A stretch of DNA of 64,000 nucleotides from positions 15,420 through 79,419 of the forward strand of contig CAMLLC010000010.1 of assembly GCA_946480835.1 (NCBI GenBank), written 5' to 3'. Position 1 is the first letter of the stretch, and every line of letters starts with the position of its first letter. Source of the stretch: Entomomonas sp945283395. Its GTDB lineage: Bacteria > Pseudomonadota > Gammaproteobacteria > Pseudomonadales > Pseudomonadaceae. Of this stretch, positions 26,874-36,722 are shown piece by piece. A model generated the notes under the pieces. The model did not search any database and was not told the origin of the DNA. It was given only the letters and a program-made list of their open reading frames with translations. The position numbers were made by a program, and so were the translations under genes.

Positions 26874-27830
26874 TTAGTTAGCTATATATTTCTCAACAGC
26901 TATTTTACCCTCTTCCCCGGTAAGGCTTTTAACTCCTGTTAACCATTCTTCTAACAGCTCCGAATGGTGTTTTAAATAATCTTTAGCAATTTGTTTAATT
27001 GGGGCTTTATTGTCTAAAATAGCTAACATTAACTCATTCTCCATAGCCAAGGTAAAGTGGATCTGACCTAACCAATTAGCTTCAACAGGACAACGTTTGC
27101 TAAAACTGTTAGAAATGACCGTTAATACCTTAGCGCTTCCATAGTTTGGGCCAAACACCTCATCACCTCCTGCTAAATACTTTATATCCATCTTGGCATT
27201 CATAGGGTGAGGTTCCCAACCTAAAAAAACGATAGGCTTTTTCGCTTTGATTGCTTTATTTACCTCAGCCAGCATAACTGCTTCACTGGATTCTCTTAAT
27301 TTAAAACCACTCAAATTATAAAGATTATCCTTAATCATCTTCTGAATCAATAAATTACCATCATTACCCGCTTCAATTCCATAAATTTTAGCACCTAACT
27401 CTTTTTTAAATTTGGCTATATCGGCAAAAGTTTGTAAGCCAGCATCATAAGTATAACTAGGTACCGCTAAAGTATATTTAGCCCCTTCTAAATTAGCTTT
27501 TTCTGGTATTAGGATAGAGTTATTTTTAATAAAAGGCGCAGCGATGCTATCCATAGAAGGAGACCAATAACCCAAAAAGGCATCTACTTTACCCTTAGCT
27601 ACACTAGTAAAAGCAATAGGTACCGAAATAATAGGAGCTGACACTTTATAGCCTAACCCTTCAGCTATGACCGAAACGATCGCGGTAGTAGCACTAATAT
27701 CTGCCCAACCTGTTTCAGCTAATTTAATTTCAGCGCAACTTGCAGACTCAGATCTACCACCAGCTATCGCTGTAAAACTACTCATTAGTCCCACTAATAC
27801 CATACACAAATATTTATTAATGTTATTCAT
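26874..27830 (-). CDS. Choline/betaine ABC transporter substrate-binding protein (ChoX type), orphan
   Basis: A 318-residue periplasmic protein with a cleavable signal peptide (ending near SFTAIAGG). It belongs to the OpuAC/ProX family. The aromatic ligand box of ChoX can be followed: Trp in ETGWADISA, Trp in LGYWSPSMD, Tyr in the PSYTYDAG region and Trp in FLGWEPHPMN. These residues cage the quaternary ammonium group, so choline is the most likely ligand, with betaine or carnitine as alternatives. No permease or ATPase gene is adjacent, so it must work with a transporter encoded elsewhere, as several Pseudomonas binding proteins do. Confidence 0.87.
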   Translation of the reverse strand: MNNINKYLCMVLVGLMSSFTAIAGGRSESASCAEIKLAETGWADISATTAIVSVIAEGLGYKVSAPIISVPIAFTSVAKGKVDAFLGYWSPSMDSIAAPFIKNNSILIPEKANLEGAKYTLAVPSYTYDAGLQTFADIAKFKKELGAKIYGIEAGNDGNLLIQKMIKDNLYNLSGFKLRESSEAVMLAEVNKAIKAKKPIVFLGWEPHPMNAKMDIKYLAGGDEVFGPNYGSAKVLTVISNSFSKRCPVEANWLGQIHFTLAMENELMLAILDNKAPIKQIAKDYLKHHSELLEEWLTGVKSLTGEEGKIAVEKYIAN

Positions 27831-27994
27831 GCTATTTCCTTTACTATGAAGTCACTAGAACAAATTTGTAACAACCTTACTACTATTTTCACTAAATAGC
27901 AAAATAGCCTTATAACATTTCCTGTATACTTAATACTAATTATTATTTATATCCTAATTCTTAAAACTTATTAACTAACGGTGTTAACTTAATT

Positions 27995-28798
27995 ATGATT
28001 GCTAATAATCCTCCTAGCCGCCCTATAGTACTTTGTTTATCTGGTCATGATCCTAGCGGTGGGGCTGGTATTCAAGCTGATATAGAAGCTATTTTGGCAC
28101 AACAATGCCATGCGGCACCTACGGTAACGGCTCTTACTGTCCAAAATACTGTGAATGTATCAGATTTTAGAGTATTAGATAGAGATTGGGTACTCGCTCA
28201 AGCCAATGCCGTATTATCTGATATGCCCGTGGCAGCCATTAAACTAGGTATGCTAGGTAATATTGAAATGGTAGATACCATTCTTGAACTAATTCATCAA
28301 CATCCCCATTTACCATTGGTTTGTGACCCTGTTTTAAAAGCAGGTGGCGGTGGTTCTTTAGGAAAAGACGATGTAGGCTATGCCATCAGAGAAAAACTAC
28401 TACCGTTAGCCACCATCAGTACCCCTAATTTACCCGAAGCACGCATCTTAGCAGAACTACCAGAAGGTTCCGCCGATCAATGTGCAGAGGTATTAATGAA
28501 CTATAGCAAAAATTTACTTATTAAGGGCGGACATGCAACAGACCCTATCATAAGTAATCGTCTCTATAGCCAATCGAAAGAAACACTAATTTTTACTTGT
28601 CAGCGTTTACCAGGCAATTTTCATGGTTCAGGCTGTACCCTTGCCAGTGCTCTTGCTGGCCGCCTAGCTCTTGGCGAAGAGCTTGCTAGTGCAGTCAAAA
28701 CAGCGCTTGACTATACTTGGCGTACCTTACGAGATGCAGAAGCACCAGGACATGGCCAATATATTCCTAGACGTCTACCTTTGGACTTCTGCTCGTGA
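27995..28798 (+). CDS. thiD: Hydroxymethylpyrimidine/phosphomethylpyrimidine kinase
   Basis: Phosphorylates HMP twice in thiamine synthesis. At 267 residues it is full length for a ribokinase-fold ThiD. The N terminus VLCLSGHDPSGGAGIQADIEA is diagnostic and the C-terminal anion hole/catalytic base is in LPGNFHGSGCTLASALAGRLA. The stop overlaps the start of thiE (GTGA). I saw no TPP riboswitch in the 164 bases upstream, so regulation by that means is unlikely here. Confidence 0.95.
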   Translation: MIANNPPSRPIVLCLSGHDPSGGAGIQADIEAILAQQCHAAPTVTALTVQNTVNVSDFRVLDRDWVLAQANAVLSDMPVAAIKLGMLGNIEMVDTILELIHQHPHLPLVCDPVLKAGGGGSLGKDDVGYAIREKLLPLATISTPNLPEARILAELPEGSADQCAEVLMNYSKNLLIKGGHATDPIISNRLYSQSKETLIFTCQRLPGNFHGSGCTLASALAGRLALGEELASAVKTALDYTWRTLRDAEAPGHGQYIPRRLPLDFCS

Positions 28799-29427
28799 AA
28801 CTAGCTGGTTTATATGGTATAACAGATAATAAGCTACTAGCGGATGGTCGCTTATTACCTTATGTAGAAGCAGCTTTAAAAGGTGGTATGAAGTTACTGC
28901 AATATCGTGATAAAACGACAGACACTAAGCGTCGTTATCAAGAAGCCGAAGCGCTAAAAAAACTTTGTAACCAATACCACGCTCTCTTGATTATTAATGA
29001 CGATATAGTATTAGCCAAAGAACTATCGGTAGGAGTACATTTAGGCCAAACCGATAGTTCAATTGAAGCAGCTAGAAAACTGTTAGGCTCTAACGCTATT
29101 ATCGGCGCTACTTGTCATGGTTCTTTAGAGCTCGCTCACCAAGCAAAAGCGGCAGGGGCTAATTATTTAGCCTTTGGTCGTTTCTTTAGCTCACTCACTA
29201 AGCCTGACGCTATAGCTGCTGATAAGTCTGTCTTAAGCCAAGCTAAAACTTTACACTTACCGCTATGCGCTATAGGAGGGATAACCTTGGACAAAGTGAC
29301 TAGCTTAACTAAGGCAGGTGCGGATTTGGTCGCCGTTGTTAATGACTTATTTGCTAAAGAAAACGCTGCACAAGTTAAACAGCAGGCTAGCAAATTTAGC
29401 GAGCTAATAGCTATTACCTCTTGTTAG
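28795..29427 (+). CDS. thiE: Thiamine-phosphate synthase
   Basis: Couples HMP pyrophosphate with thiazole phosphate to give thiamine phosphate. The 210-residue TIM barrel has the substrate-binding segment MKLLQYRDKTTDTKRR, the conserved LLIINDDIVLAKEL and GVHLGQTD, and the phosphate-binding end (CAIGGITLDKV, AGADLVAVVND). The start is GTG at 28795, overlapping the thiD stop by 4 bases, so translation is coupled. In Pseudomonas hemL follows; here the next gene is the convergent recN. Confidence 0.94.
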   Translation: MKLAGLYGITDNKLLADGRLLPYVEAALKGGMKLLQYRDKTTDTKRRYQEAEALKKLCNQYHALLIINDDIVLAKELSVGVHLGQTDSSIEAARKLLGSNAIIGATCHGSLELAHQAKAAGANYLAFGRFFSSLTKPDAIAADKSVLSQAKTLHLPLCAIGGITLDKVTSLTKAGADLVAVVNDLFAKENAAQVKQQASKFSELIAITSC

Positions 29428-29507
29428 CTGATGATGAAGACGCTTTCTGTTCAATAAAACACTAACTAGCCTATAACTTGATAGTTTTATAGCACCCTTA
29501 TTGCTAA

Positions 29508-31181
29508 TCAGCGTTGTGCTGTAGCTAACATAGCTTCAGCATGGGCAAGAGACTGTTTAGTTAGCTCTACGCCGCCTAACATTCTGGCCAACTCTTCCAC
29601 ACGTTGCTTAGTCGTAAGCTGACTAACTACCGTTTCGGTGCTAGTTTTAGTACGTGCTTTATGTACCAATAAGTGCTGGTGTCCTTGTGCCGCCACTTGT
29701 GGCAAGTGCGTTACCACTAATATTTGACCTGTTTGCCCTATCTTATTTAACAATTGCCCAACGATCTCAGCAGTAGGGCCACCTATCCCTACATCCACTT
29801 CATCAAACACTAATGTTGGGACCCTAGATGTTTGGGCAGTAATCACTTGAATAGCTAAACTAATACGAGATAACTCACCACCTGAAGCAACTTTATTTAA
29901 AGACCTTAACGGCTGACCAGGATTACTACTGACCTGAAACTCCACAATTTCCATACCATTACGTTGAGGTTCAGCCGAATCAACTGGCGTTAAATTAATA
30001 GCAAATTGGCCACCCGGCATACCTAAAGTTTGCATTTCTTGCTGGACAGCCTTAGCTAATTTGATAGCTGCTTTATGCCGCGCATCCGACAACTTTTTAG
30101 CCTGTTGTTGATAGTCTTTAGTTAATTGCTCTACCTTTTGAGTTAACTGCTCTAACGACTCATCAGCAGCATTAAGCGTTGCTAGTTCAGTAGTAAGTTG
30201 TGTTGTAAAGGCTGGTAGCTCAGCAGGCTGAATATGATGTTTACGCGCCAAACTATAAATTCTATCTAGCCTTTCTTCAACTTGTTGTTGCCTAATAGGA
30301 TCGGCTTCAAAATGGTCAATAAACCTATTTATTTCAGCCATAGCTTCTTCAATTTGAATCTGTGCTGAAGTAAATAACTGGCTAACCTCTACCAATTCAG
30401 CAATAGGAGTTTTGAACGAGGTTAGCTTTTTAATGGCTGTAGTTAAAACCACTATTAGATTCACCTCATCATTACTACAACTAGCCAATACTTGCTGGCA
30501 AGTGCTTAAAATAGTATCTGCTTGGCTTAAACTATGTTGCTCCGCCTCTAATTGTTCTAATTCACCTGCCACTAAGGATAACGCCGCTAATTCTTCTAAT
30601 TGATAGCTTAGTAATGCCTGTCTTGCTTGTTGTTCCTCACTGCGATGAGTACGTTGATAGAGCTCCTGCAAAGCTTCTTTCCAAGTCTGTGCTAACTGCT
30701 TAACTTGTGCAACTAAGGCCGAATGAGCAGCATATTCATCTAACAATCTACGCTGATTATCTAACTTTAAAAGGGATTGATGTTCATGCTGGCTATGAAT
30801 ATCTATTAACAGCTCACCCAATGATTTGAGTTGACTTAAAGGGCAAGGAGTACCATTAATATAGCCTCTAGAGCGTCCATCTTGAGTTATGACTCTTCTT
30901 AACAAGCAACTATTATCAGCTAAGTTTAAATCATTATTAGCTAGCCACTCTTGCGCCTCGGCAATCTGGCTAATATCAAAACTTGCTAAAATGTCTGCTT
31001 TATCAGTATGAGGCCGCACCACACTACTATCGCACCTATCCCCTAATGCTAGACCTAACGCATCAAGCATAATGGATTTGCCGGCACCCGTCTCTCCTGT
31101 GATAACAGTCATGCCTGCGGTCAACTCTAAGTCTAATCGTTCAACAATAGCATAATTACTAATGGCTAGATGCACTAACAT
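29508..31181 (-). CDS. recN: DNA repair protein RecN
   Basis: An SMC-like ATPase for double-strand-break repair, 557 residues. Walker A is in VITGETGAGKSIMLDALGLALGDR at the N terminus. Two long coiled-coil arms (about 160-370) flank the hinge. The ABC signature is in LNKVASGGELSRISLAIQV and Walker B in PTLVFDEVDVGIGG. In other proteobacteria recN is SOS-regulated; I did not identify a convincing LexA box in the 137 bases before the start, but I could not scan for it exhaustively. Confidence 0.96.
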   Translation of the reverse strand: MLVHLAISNYAIVERLDLELTAGMTVITGETGAGKSIMLDALGLALGDRCDSSVVRPHTDKADILASFDISQIAEAQEWLANNDLNLADNSCLLRRVITQDGRSRGYINGTPCPLSQLKSLGELLIDIHSQHEHQSLLKLDNQRRLLDEYAAHSALVAQVKQLAQTWKEALQELYQRTHRSEEQQARQALLSYQLEELAALSLVAGELEQLEAEQHSLSQADTILSTCQQVLASCSNDEVNLIVVLTTAIKKLTSFKTPIAELVEVSQLFTSAQIQIEEAMAEINRFIDHFEADPIRQQQVEERLDRIYSLARKHHIQPAELPAFTTQLTTELATLNAADESLEQLTQKVEQLTKDYQQQAKKLSDARHKAAIKLAKAVQQEMQTLGMPGGQFAINLTPVDSAEPQRNGMEIVEFQVSSNPGQPLRSLNKVASGGELSRISLAIQVITAQTSRVPTLVFDEVDVGIGGPTAEIVGQLLNKIGQTGQILVVTHLPQVAAQGHQHLLVHKARTKTSTETVVSQLTTKQRVEELARMLGGVELTKQSLAHAEAMLATAQR

Positions 31182-31318
31182 GAGTTATAAATCCATACTT
31201 GTTTGAGCCTATCAAATATCATAAAGCTATTATAAGCTATTCATATATAAAAGGTGATGAACACACCATTTATTCGTTAGTAAATGCTAAAATAAACTTA
31301 ACGCTGATGAGATGAGAT

Positions 31319-32209
31319 ATGCGTGTGAAAAAACTAAAAGGTAAAATTGCTGTCGCTTTTATTCGTTTATTTGCCCTATTCCCTTGGTGTCTAGTTGAAA
31401 AAATAGGCTGCTTGGTTGGCTATCTTATGTGGTGGTTTCCTAATAGATCACGTCAAGTAGCCTTAATTAATCTAAGCAAATGTTTCCCTGAACTTAGCCA
31501 AACACAAATTAATAGATTAGCAAAGCAAACATTAATCAATCAGGGCAAAACCCTAGCTGAAAGTGCTTGTGCTTGGTGTTGGCCACCTAAAAAAACATTA
31601 GCCGTTATCAAACAAGTTGAAGGGCTGGATGTATTACAAAGGGCCATCTCATCTGGTAAAGGTGCAGTTGGTATTACTAGCCATTTAGGCAATTGGGAAA
31701 TTCTTAATCACTATTACTCTAGTTACTGTAATCCAGTTATTTTCTATCGTCCACCCAAACTAAAAGAACTAGACGATTTTTTAAAAATACGTAGAGTACA
31801 GATGGGCAATAGAGTAGCACCTTCCACTAAAGAAGGTATTTTAAGTGTTATCAAAGAAATACGCCGTGGTGGCTGTGCCGGTATTCCGGCTGATCCTGAG
31901 CCAGCTAAATCTTCAGGGGTGTTTGTCCCTTTTTTTGCCACTCAGGTATTAACCAGTAAATTTGTAGCCAGCATGGTTGCAGGTCATAAGGCGGTAGCTT
32001 TTGTGGGCCACGCCATACGACTAGATGACGGGAGCTATAAAGTAATTTTTGAAGATGTTCCTAACACTATATATAGTGATGATACAGCTCAAGGCGCAGC
32101 GGTGATGGGCAAAATCATCGAAAACTGCGTAAGACGCTGGCCTACTCAATATATGTGGAGTATGAAGCGTTTTAAAAATAGGCCAGAAGGCGAACAACGT
32201 TGGTATTAA
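31319..32209 (+). CDS. lpxL: Lipid A lauroyl acyltransferase family protein (LpxL/HtrB)
   Basis: An inner-membrane acyltransferase that adds a secondary acyl chain to lipid A. It has 296 residues and one N-terminal membrane anchor (about residues 10-45). The catalytic H-x4-E motif is in GITSHLGNWEIL near residue 125. Later conserved parts include GIPADPEPAKSSGVFVPFFA and the C-terminal RWPTQYMWSMKRFKNRPEGE. Whether it transfers laurate or another acyl chain, and at which position, is not visible. It may act with LpxO at 23.9 kb. Confidence 0.88.
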   Translation: MRVKKLKGKIAVAFIRLFALFPWCLVEKIGCLVGYLMWWFPNRSRQVALINLSKCFPELSQTQINRLAKQTLINQGKTLAESACAWCWPPKKTLAVIKQVEGLDVLQRAISSGKGAVGITSHLGNWEILNHYYSSYCNPVIFYRPPKLKELDDFLKIRRVQMGNRVAPSTKEGILSVIKEIRRGGCAGIPADPEPAKSSGVFVPFFATQVLTSKFVASMVAGHKAVAFVGHAIRLDDGSYKVIFEDVPNTIYSDDTAQGAAVMGKIIENCVRRWPTQYMWSMKRFKNRPEGEQRWY

Positions 32210-32451
32210 TTAACCAGTAAACTAGCTAGCGGATAGGTAATAAACAACTAACCCAATGGCTTCAACTTATACGCTCTTTTTACTTTTTAATCCCTTATTC
32301 TAGCAAAAAGCGATGCTTTATTACTGTTAATAATCACTGCTCATTTATCTGTTCCTGCCCTGAACTTTTAAATAGTCTAAATAAATCAAATGCAACACTC
32401 TAGCACATCCATTCGTAAACTTATAAACAAATGGTGAACTGACTGCTACTT

Positions 32452-33813
32452 TTAATTAGTTTTTTTAGGTTTTTGCCACTGCTCTTTTTGGACTTGTTTT
32501 GCTCTACCTATGGCTAAAGCATTAGCTGCCACATTTACAGTAATAGTTGACCCTGCTGCGGTGGTGGCAGCATCACCTATTTTAAGAGGTGCCACTAAAG
32601 AATTATTAGACCCTATAAAAACTTCATTGCCTAACACTGTTTTATACTTCTTAACACCATCATAATTACAAGTGATAGTACCTGCCCCTATATTACAATA
32701 ATTACCTATTTCAGCATCTCCCAAATAAGTTAAATGTCCTACCTTTGAATATTCACCTAACTTGGTATTTTTCAATTCTACAAAATTACCTACGTGGGCT
32801 TTTTTCTCCAAAATAGTGCCTGGGCGTAACCTTGCAAAAGGCCCTGCATCACTTTCTTCTTCTAAAATAGCTCCCTCTATATGGCTATTGGGTTTAACTG
32901 TAACACCACGTTTTAATATACTATTTTTAATAATAGAATTAGCACCTATAGTGACATTATCCTCTATAACTACTTTACCCTCTAAAATGACATTGACATC
33001 TATCTCAATATCTTGGCCGACCTTGACTTCACCTCTGATATCAAACCTATGTGGATCTAATAAAGTCACCCCTTGGGCCATTAAATCAGTAGCTTGTTGC
33101 AATTGATAGAAACGTTCTAGCTGAGCTAATTGCACTTTATCATTAGCTCCTTGCACTTCCATCTCCGTAATAGGTTGACAGGTCTCAATAGTAAAGCCAT
33201 CTGCTACTGCCATAGCTATTACATCGGTTAAATAGTATTCACCTTGGGCATTATTATTAGATAATTGGCTTAACCATTTCCTAAGCGGCTCGGTAGAAGA
33301 TGCCAAAATACCCGTATTAGCTTCTTTAATTTGCTTCTGCTCAAAGCTCGCATCCTTTTGCTCAACAATAGCTATTACTTGCTGCTGCTCATTTCTAATA
33401 ATGCGACCATAGCCAGTAGAATCTGGTAAATTCACTGTTAACAAAGCTAATTGGTTATTGGTCAGGCAGTCTAATAAAGTTTGCATAGTTGCCTGTTGGA
33501 CTAAAGGCACATCACCATATAACACTAAAATTTGTTCACTCGTTACTGCTGGCATAGCAGCTGCTACCGCGTGTCCTGTACCCAACTGCTGTTCTTGCAA
33601 GACAAAATTAATATCATCGGCGCTAAATTGCTGTTTAATTTGTTCGGCACCATGACCTATAACCACATGTATCTTATTGGGTGCTAACTGTCTAGCACTA
33701 TCTATTACATGCGCTAACATTGATTTACCAGCAATAGGAAGCAATACTTTTGGCAAGGCAGACTTCATTCGTGTCCCTTTACCAGCAGCTAAAATAATAA
33801 TTTCTAGAGACAT
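32452..33813 (-). CDS. glmU: Bifunctional N-acetylglucosamine-1-phosphate uridyltransferase / glucosamine-1-phosphate acetyltransferase
   Basis: Makes UDP-GlcNAc for peptidoglycan and LPS. At 453 residues it is full length. The N-terminal pyrophosphorylase has IILAAGKGTRMKSALPKVLLPIAGK and YGDVPLV; the C-terminal half is a left-handed beta-helix of hexapeptide repeats (from about 250) with the acetyltransferase region NTKLGEYSKVGHLTYLGDAEIG and NIGAGTITCNYDG. It lies downstream of the ATP synthase operon as in Pseudomonas, but a terminator separates the two and glmS does not follow within the window. Confidence 0.97.
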   Translation of the reverse strand: MSLEIIILAAGKGTRMKSALPKVLLPIAGKSMLAHVIDSARQLAPNKIHVVIGHGAEQIKQQFSADDINFVLQEQQLGTGHAVAAAMPAVTSEQILVLYGDVPLVQQATMQTLLDCLTNNQLALLTVNLPDSTGYGRIIRNEQQQVIAIVEQKDASFEQKQIKEANTGILASSTEPLRKWLSQLSNNNAQGEYYLTDVIAMAVADGFTIETCQPITEMEVQGANDKVQLAQLERFYQLQQATDLMAQGVTLLDPHRFDIRGEVKVGQDIEIDVNVILEGKVVIEDNVTIGANSIIKNSILKRGVTVKPNSHIEGAILEEESDAGPFARLRPGTILEKKAHVGNFVELKNTKLGEYSKVGHLTYLGDAEIGNYCNIGAGTITCNYDGVKKYKTVLGNEVFIGSNNSLVAPLKIGDAATTAAGSTITVNVAANALAIGRAKQVQKEQWQKPKKTN

Positions 33814-33831
33814 AGTGATTATTCCTAAAAC

Positions 33832-33858
33832 AAAAAAAGGGTAGCTCAGCTACCCTTT
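33832..33858 (-). terminator. Rho-independent terminator of the ATP synthase operon
   Basis: A 10-base-pair perfect stem (AAAGGGTAGC / GCTACCCTTT) with a short loop is followed, on the minus strand, by a run of seven T. It lies 26 bases after the atpC stop and before glmU. Confidence 0.88.
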
Positions 33859-33883
33859 ATTATAAATCAAATAAATTAAGTTA

Positions 33884-34303
33884 TTACTTAATCTTTCGCT
33901 TAAGTTCAGAAATAGTACGTAGCTGCGCGGCAGCCTTAGCTAAACTTGTGGCAGTAGATGAAAAATCTTGAGCGGATACTTTATCTGACAATTGACTTTC
34001 AGCTTCTTTTACCGCAGCTCTGGCGGCTGCTTCATCTAAGTCTTCAGCTCTAATTCCGGTATCAGCTAATACCACTACTTCGGTAGGTTGAACCTCTAAG
34101 AAACCACCTGAAATATAAAAGATCTCTTCTGAATCATCTTCTTTTACAACTCTAACTGGTCCGGGTAATAAGCTAGTTAATAATGGGGCATGATTAGGTA
34201 AGATACCTAAATCCCCCATACTACCATGTGCTACTACTCGCTTTGCAGTACCAGTAAAAAGAGATTCTTCTGCACTAACAATACTACATTTAAGGACGGC
34301 CAT
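33884..34303 (-). CDS. atpC: ATP synthase F1 epsilon subunit
   Basis: A 139-residue subunit of the central stalk that regulates ATP hydrolysis. It has the N-terminal beta sandwich (VSAEESLFTGTAKRVVAHGSMGDLGILPNHAPLLTSL) and the C-terminal helical hairpin (about residues 90-139) that inhibits ATPase activity. Last gene of the atp operon, followed by a terminator. Confidence 0.97.
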   Translation of the reverse strand: MAVLKCSIVSAEESLFTGTAKRVVAHGSMGDLGILPNHAPLLTSLLPGPVRVVKEDDSEEIFYISGGFLEVQPTEVVVLADTGIRAEDLDEAAARAAVKEAESQLSDKVSAQDFSSTATSLAKAAAQLRTISELKRKIK

Positions 34304-34351
34304 TTTTCTACCCTCTTACTTATGCCTCTACTAATATGTAGAAGAACCCTA

Positions 34352-35731
34352 TTATTTAAGGGTTTTGGCTTTTTCTAAGGCTTCATCAATACCGCCTACC
34401 ATATAGAAAGCTTGTTCTGGTAAGTGGTCATAATCACCATTTAAAATACCTTTGAAAGCACGAATAGTTTCTTTTAAAGGTACATATTTACCAGGTGAAC
34501 CTGTGAAAACTTCTGCCACAAAGAAAGGTTGTGATAAGAAACGTTGTATTTTACGTGCCCGAGCTACTAATTGCTTATCCGCTTCGGATAACTCATCCAT
34601 ACCTAAAATAGCAATAATATCTTTTAACTCTTTATAACGTTGCAATACATATTGTACGCCACGGGCTACTTCATAATGCTCTTGACCTATCACATTAGGA
34701 TCAAGTTGACGAGAAGTAGAATCAAGAGGATCAACTGCTGGGTAAATACCCAATGAAGCAATATCACGAGACAATACGATAGTCGCATCTAAGTGCGCAA
34801 AGGTAGTGGCTGGTGATGGATCAGTTAAGTCATCCGCTGGAACATAGACTGCTTGAATAGAAGTAATAGAACCTTTCTTAGTAGTAGTAATACGTTCTTG
34901 CAAAGTACCCATTTCTTCTGCTAGGGTTGGTTGATAACCTACCGCTGAAGGCATACGTCCTAATAAGGCGGACACCTCAGTACCTGCTAGGGTGTAACGA
35001 TAGATATTATCAATAAACAATAATACATCACGGCCTTCATCACGGAATTTTTCAGCTATAGTTAAACCTGTTAACGCAACACGTAAACGATTGCCTGGCG
35101 GCTCATTCATTTGACCATAAACCAACGATACTTTATCTAATACGTTAGATTCTTTCATTTCATGGTAGAAATCGTTACCTTCCCGAGTGCGTTCTCCTAC
35201 CCCTGTAAACACAGAATAACCACTATGCTCAATGGCAATATTACGTATTAGTTCCATCATATTAACGGTTTTACCAACACCAGCACCGCCGAATAAGCCT
35301 ACTTTACCACCCTTAGCAAAAGGACAAATTAAGTCGATAACTTTAATACCTGTTTCAAGAACATCATTGCCGCCTGCTTGCTCTTCAAAAGAAGGAGCTT
35401 CGCGGTGGATAGCCCAACGTTCTTCTTCACCAATAGGCCCAACTTCATCTATAGGATTACCTAATACATCCATAATACGACCAAGTGTTTTAACACCTAC
35501 TGGCACTGAAATGGGTGCACCTGTATTGGTTACGTCTAAACCACGTTTAAGACCTTCAGTAGATCCCATGGCAATAGAACGGACAACACCATCACCTAGT
35601 TGCTGTTGAACTTCTAGGGTTGTGTTGATACCTTGCACTTTAAGTGCATCATAAACTTTAGGTACATCTTCACGTGCAAACTCCACGTCAATAACAGCAC
35701 CAATTATTTGAATGATACGTCCGCTACTCAT
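34352..35731 (-). CDS. atpD: ATP synthase F1 beta subunit
   Basis: The catalytic subunit, 459 residues. The P-loop is GGAGVGKTVNMMELI near residue 149, the catalytic glutamate is in GVGERTREGNDFYHEM, and Walker B is in VLLFIDNIYRYTLAG. The signature PSAVGYQPTLAEEMG is present. An interesting detail is IDNIYRYTLAGTEVSAL, with Tyr residues where Phe is common. The spacing to atpC is 48 bases. Confidence 0.98.
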   Translation of the reverse strand: MSSGRIIQIIGAVIDVEFAREDVPKVYDALKVQGINTTLEVQQQLGDGVVRSIAMGSTEGLKRGLDVTNTGAPISVPVGVKTLGRIMDVLGNPIDEVGPIGEEERWAIHREAPSFEEQAGGNDVLETGIKVIDLICPFAKGGKVGLFGGAGVGKTVNMMELIRNIAIEHSGYSVFTGVGERTREGNDFYHEMKESNVLDKVSLVYGQMNEPPGNRLRVALTGLTIAEKFRDEGRDVLLFIDNIYRYTLAGTEVSALLGRMPSAVGYQPTLAEEMGTLQERITTTKKGSITSIQAVYVPADDLTDPSPATTFAHLDATIVLSRDIASLGIYPAVDPLDSTSRQLDPNVIGQEHYEVARGVQYVLQRYKELKDIIAILGMDELSEADKQLVARARKIQRFLSQPFFVAEVFTGSPGKYVPLKETIRAFKGILNGDYDHLPEQAFYMVGGIDEALEKAKTLK

Positions 35732-35764
35732 AGCTGGATATCCTCTGAATGTTTAAACCTTATA

Positions 35765-36664
35765 TTACGATACAGCTGCTGCACCACCAACAATTTCTGA
35801 AATTTCTTGGGTAATAGCTGCTTGCCGTGCCTTATTGAAAATAAGTTGCAATCCATCAATAAGATCAGCCGCATTATTTGTCGCATTTTGCATTGCCACC
35901 ATACGGGCTGCTTGCTCTGCCGCGCCATTTTCTACTACCGCTTGATAAACTAACGACTCAATATAACGAACCAATAACGTATCAAGCAACTCTTGAGCGC
36001 TGGGTTCATAAATATAATCCCAACTACTTTCTACTACTTTCTTGTGAGTTTCAGTTGCATTTGCTTCCTCAGCTAGATATTCTTTGGGTAATGGTAACAG
36101 CTGGACAAGAGTAGGTTGCTGGGTCATTGTATTGACAAATCTATTAGCAGCCACATAAAGCTTATCTAGCTCGCCCTTATTAAAGCCATCAAGCATCACT
36201 CTAACGCCCCCTATTAACTCTTTAATAGAGCTATGCTCGCTTAAGTTAGTAATAGCTGCTGTTATCTTGGCCCCAAAATGAGTAAAGAAACTCACACCCT
36301 TAGAACCTATAATGCAAAGCTCTATTTCAGCACCCTTATCAAACCAATACTGATAGTCTTTTAGTACTTCTTTAAATAAATTAACATTAAGACCACCACA
36401 AAGCCCTCTATCCGTAGAGACGATAATATAACCTACCTTCTTTACTGGACGCTCTATCATATAAGGGTGATGATATTCTGCTGCATTAGCATTAGCCAAC
36501 TGAGTAATAACTTGGTAAATACGCTCAGCATAAGGACGGCTTGCCGCCATTAGTTGTTGCGCTTTACGCATCTTACTCACTGCTACCTTTTCCATAGCAC
36601 TGGTGATTTTTTGCGTACTTTTTACACTCGCAATCTTAGTGCGAATTTCTTTTGCGCCTGCCAT
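35765..36664 (-). CDS. atpG: ATP synthase F1 gamma subunit
   Basis: The rotating central shaft, 299 residues, about 12 longer than the usual proteobacterial length because of small insertions in the middle. The N-terminal helix AGAKEIRTKIASVKSTQKITSAMEKVAVSKMRKAQ and the C-terminal helix with FNKARQAAITQEISEIVGGAAA form the coiled coil inside the alpha/beta ring. The central STDRGLCGGLN is conserved. It sits between atpA and atpD in the standard order. Confidence 0.97.
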   Translation of the reverse strand: MAGAKEIRTKIASVKSTQKITSAMEKVAVSKMRKAQQLMAASRPYAERIYQVITQLANANAAEYHHPYMIERPVKKVGYIIVSTDRGLCGGLNVNLFKEVLKDYQYWFDKGAEIELCIIGSKGVSFFTHFGAKITAAITNLSEHSSIKELIGGVRVMLDGFNKGELDKLYVAANRFVNTMTQQPTLVQLLPLPKEYLAEEANATETHKKVVESSWDYIYEPSAQELLDTLLVRYIESLVYQAVVENGAAEQAARMVAMQNATNNAADLIDGLQLIFNKARQAAITQEISEIVGGAAAVS

Positions 36665-36722
36665 GTTATACCTTTTGCATTATTAATAGGTACTTTATAA
36701 CTAAAAAAAGTTCCTAACCGTC

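Noticed and set aside
27831..27994. Possible TPP riboswitch before thiD
   Set aside because: The conserved CUGAGA and ACCUGA-type motifs are absent, and the region is too short and AT-rich.
32762..33106. 114-codon plus-strand frame inside glmU
   Set aside because: It is antisense to the hexapeptide-repeat region; the repeat structure keeps the opposite frame open by chance.
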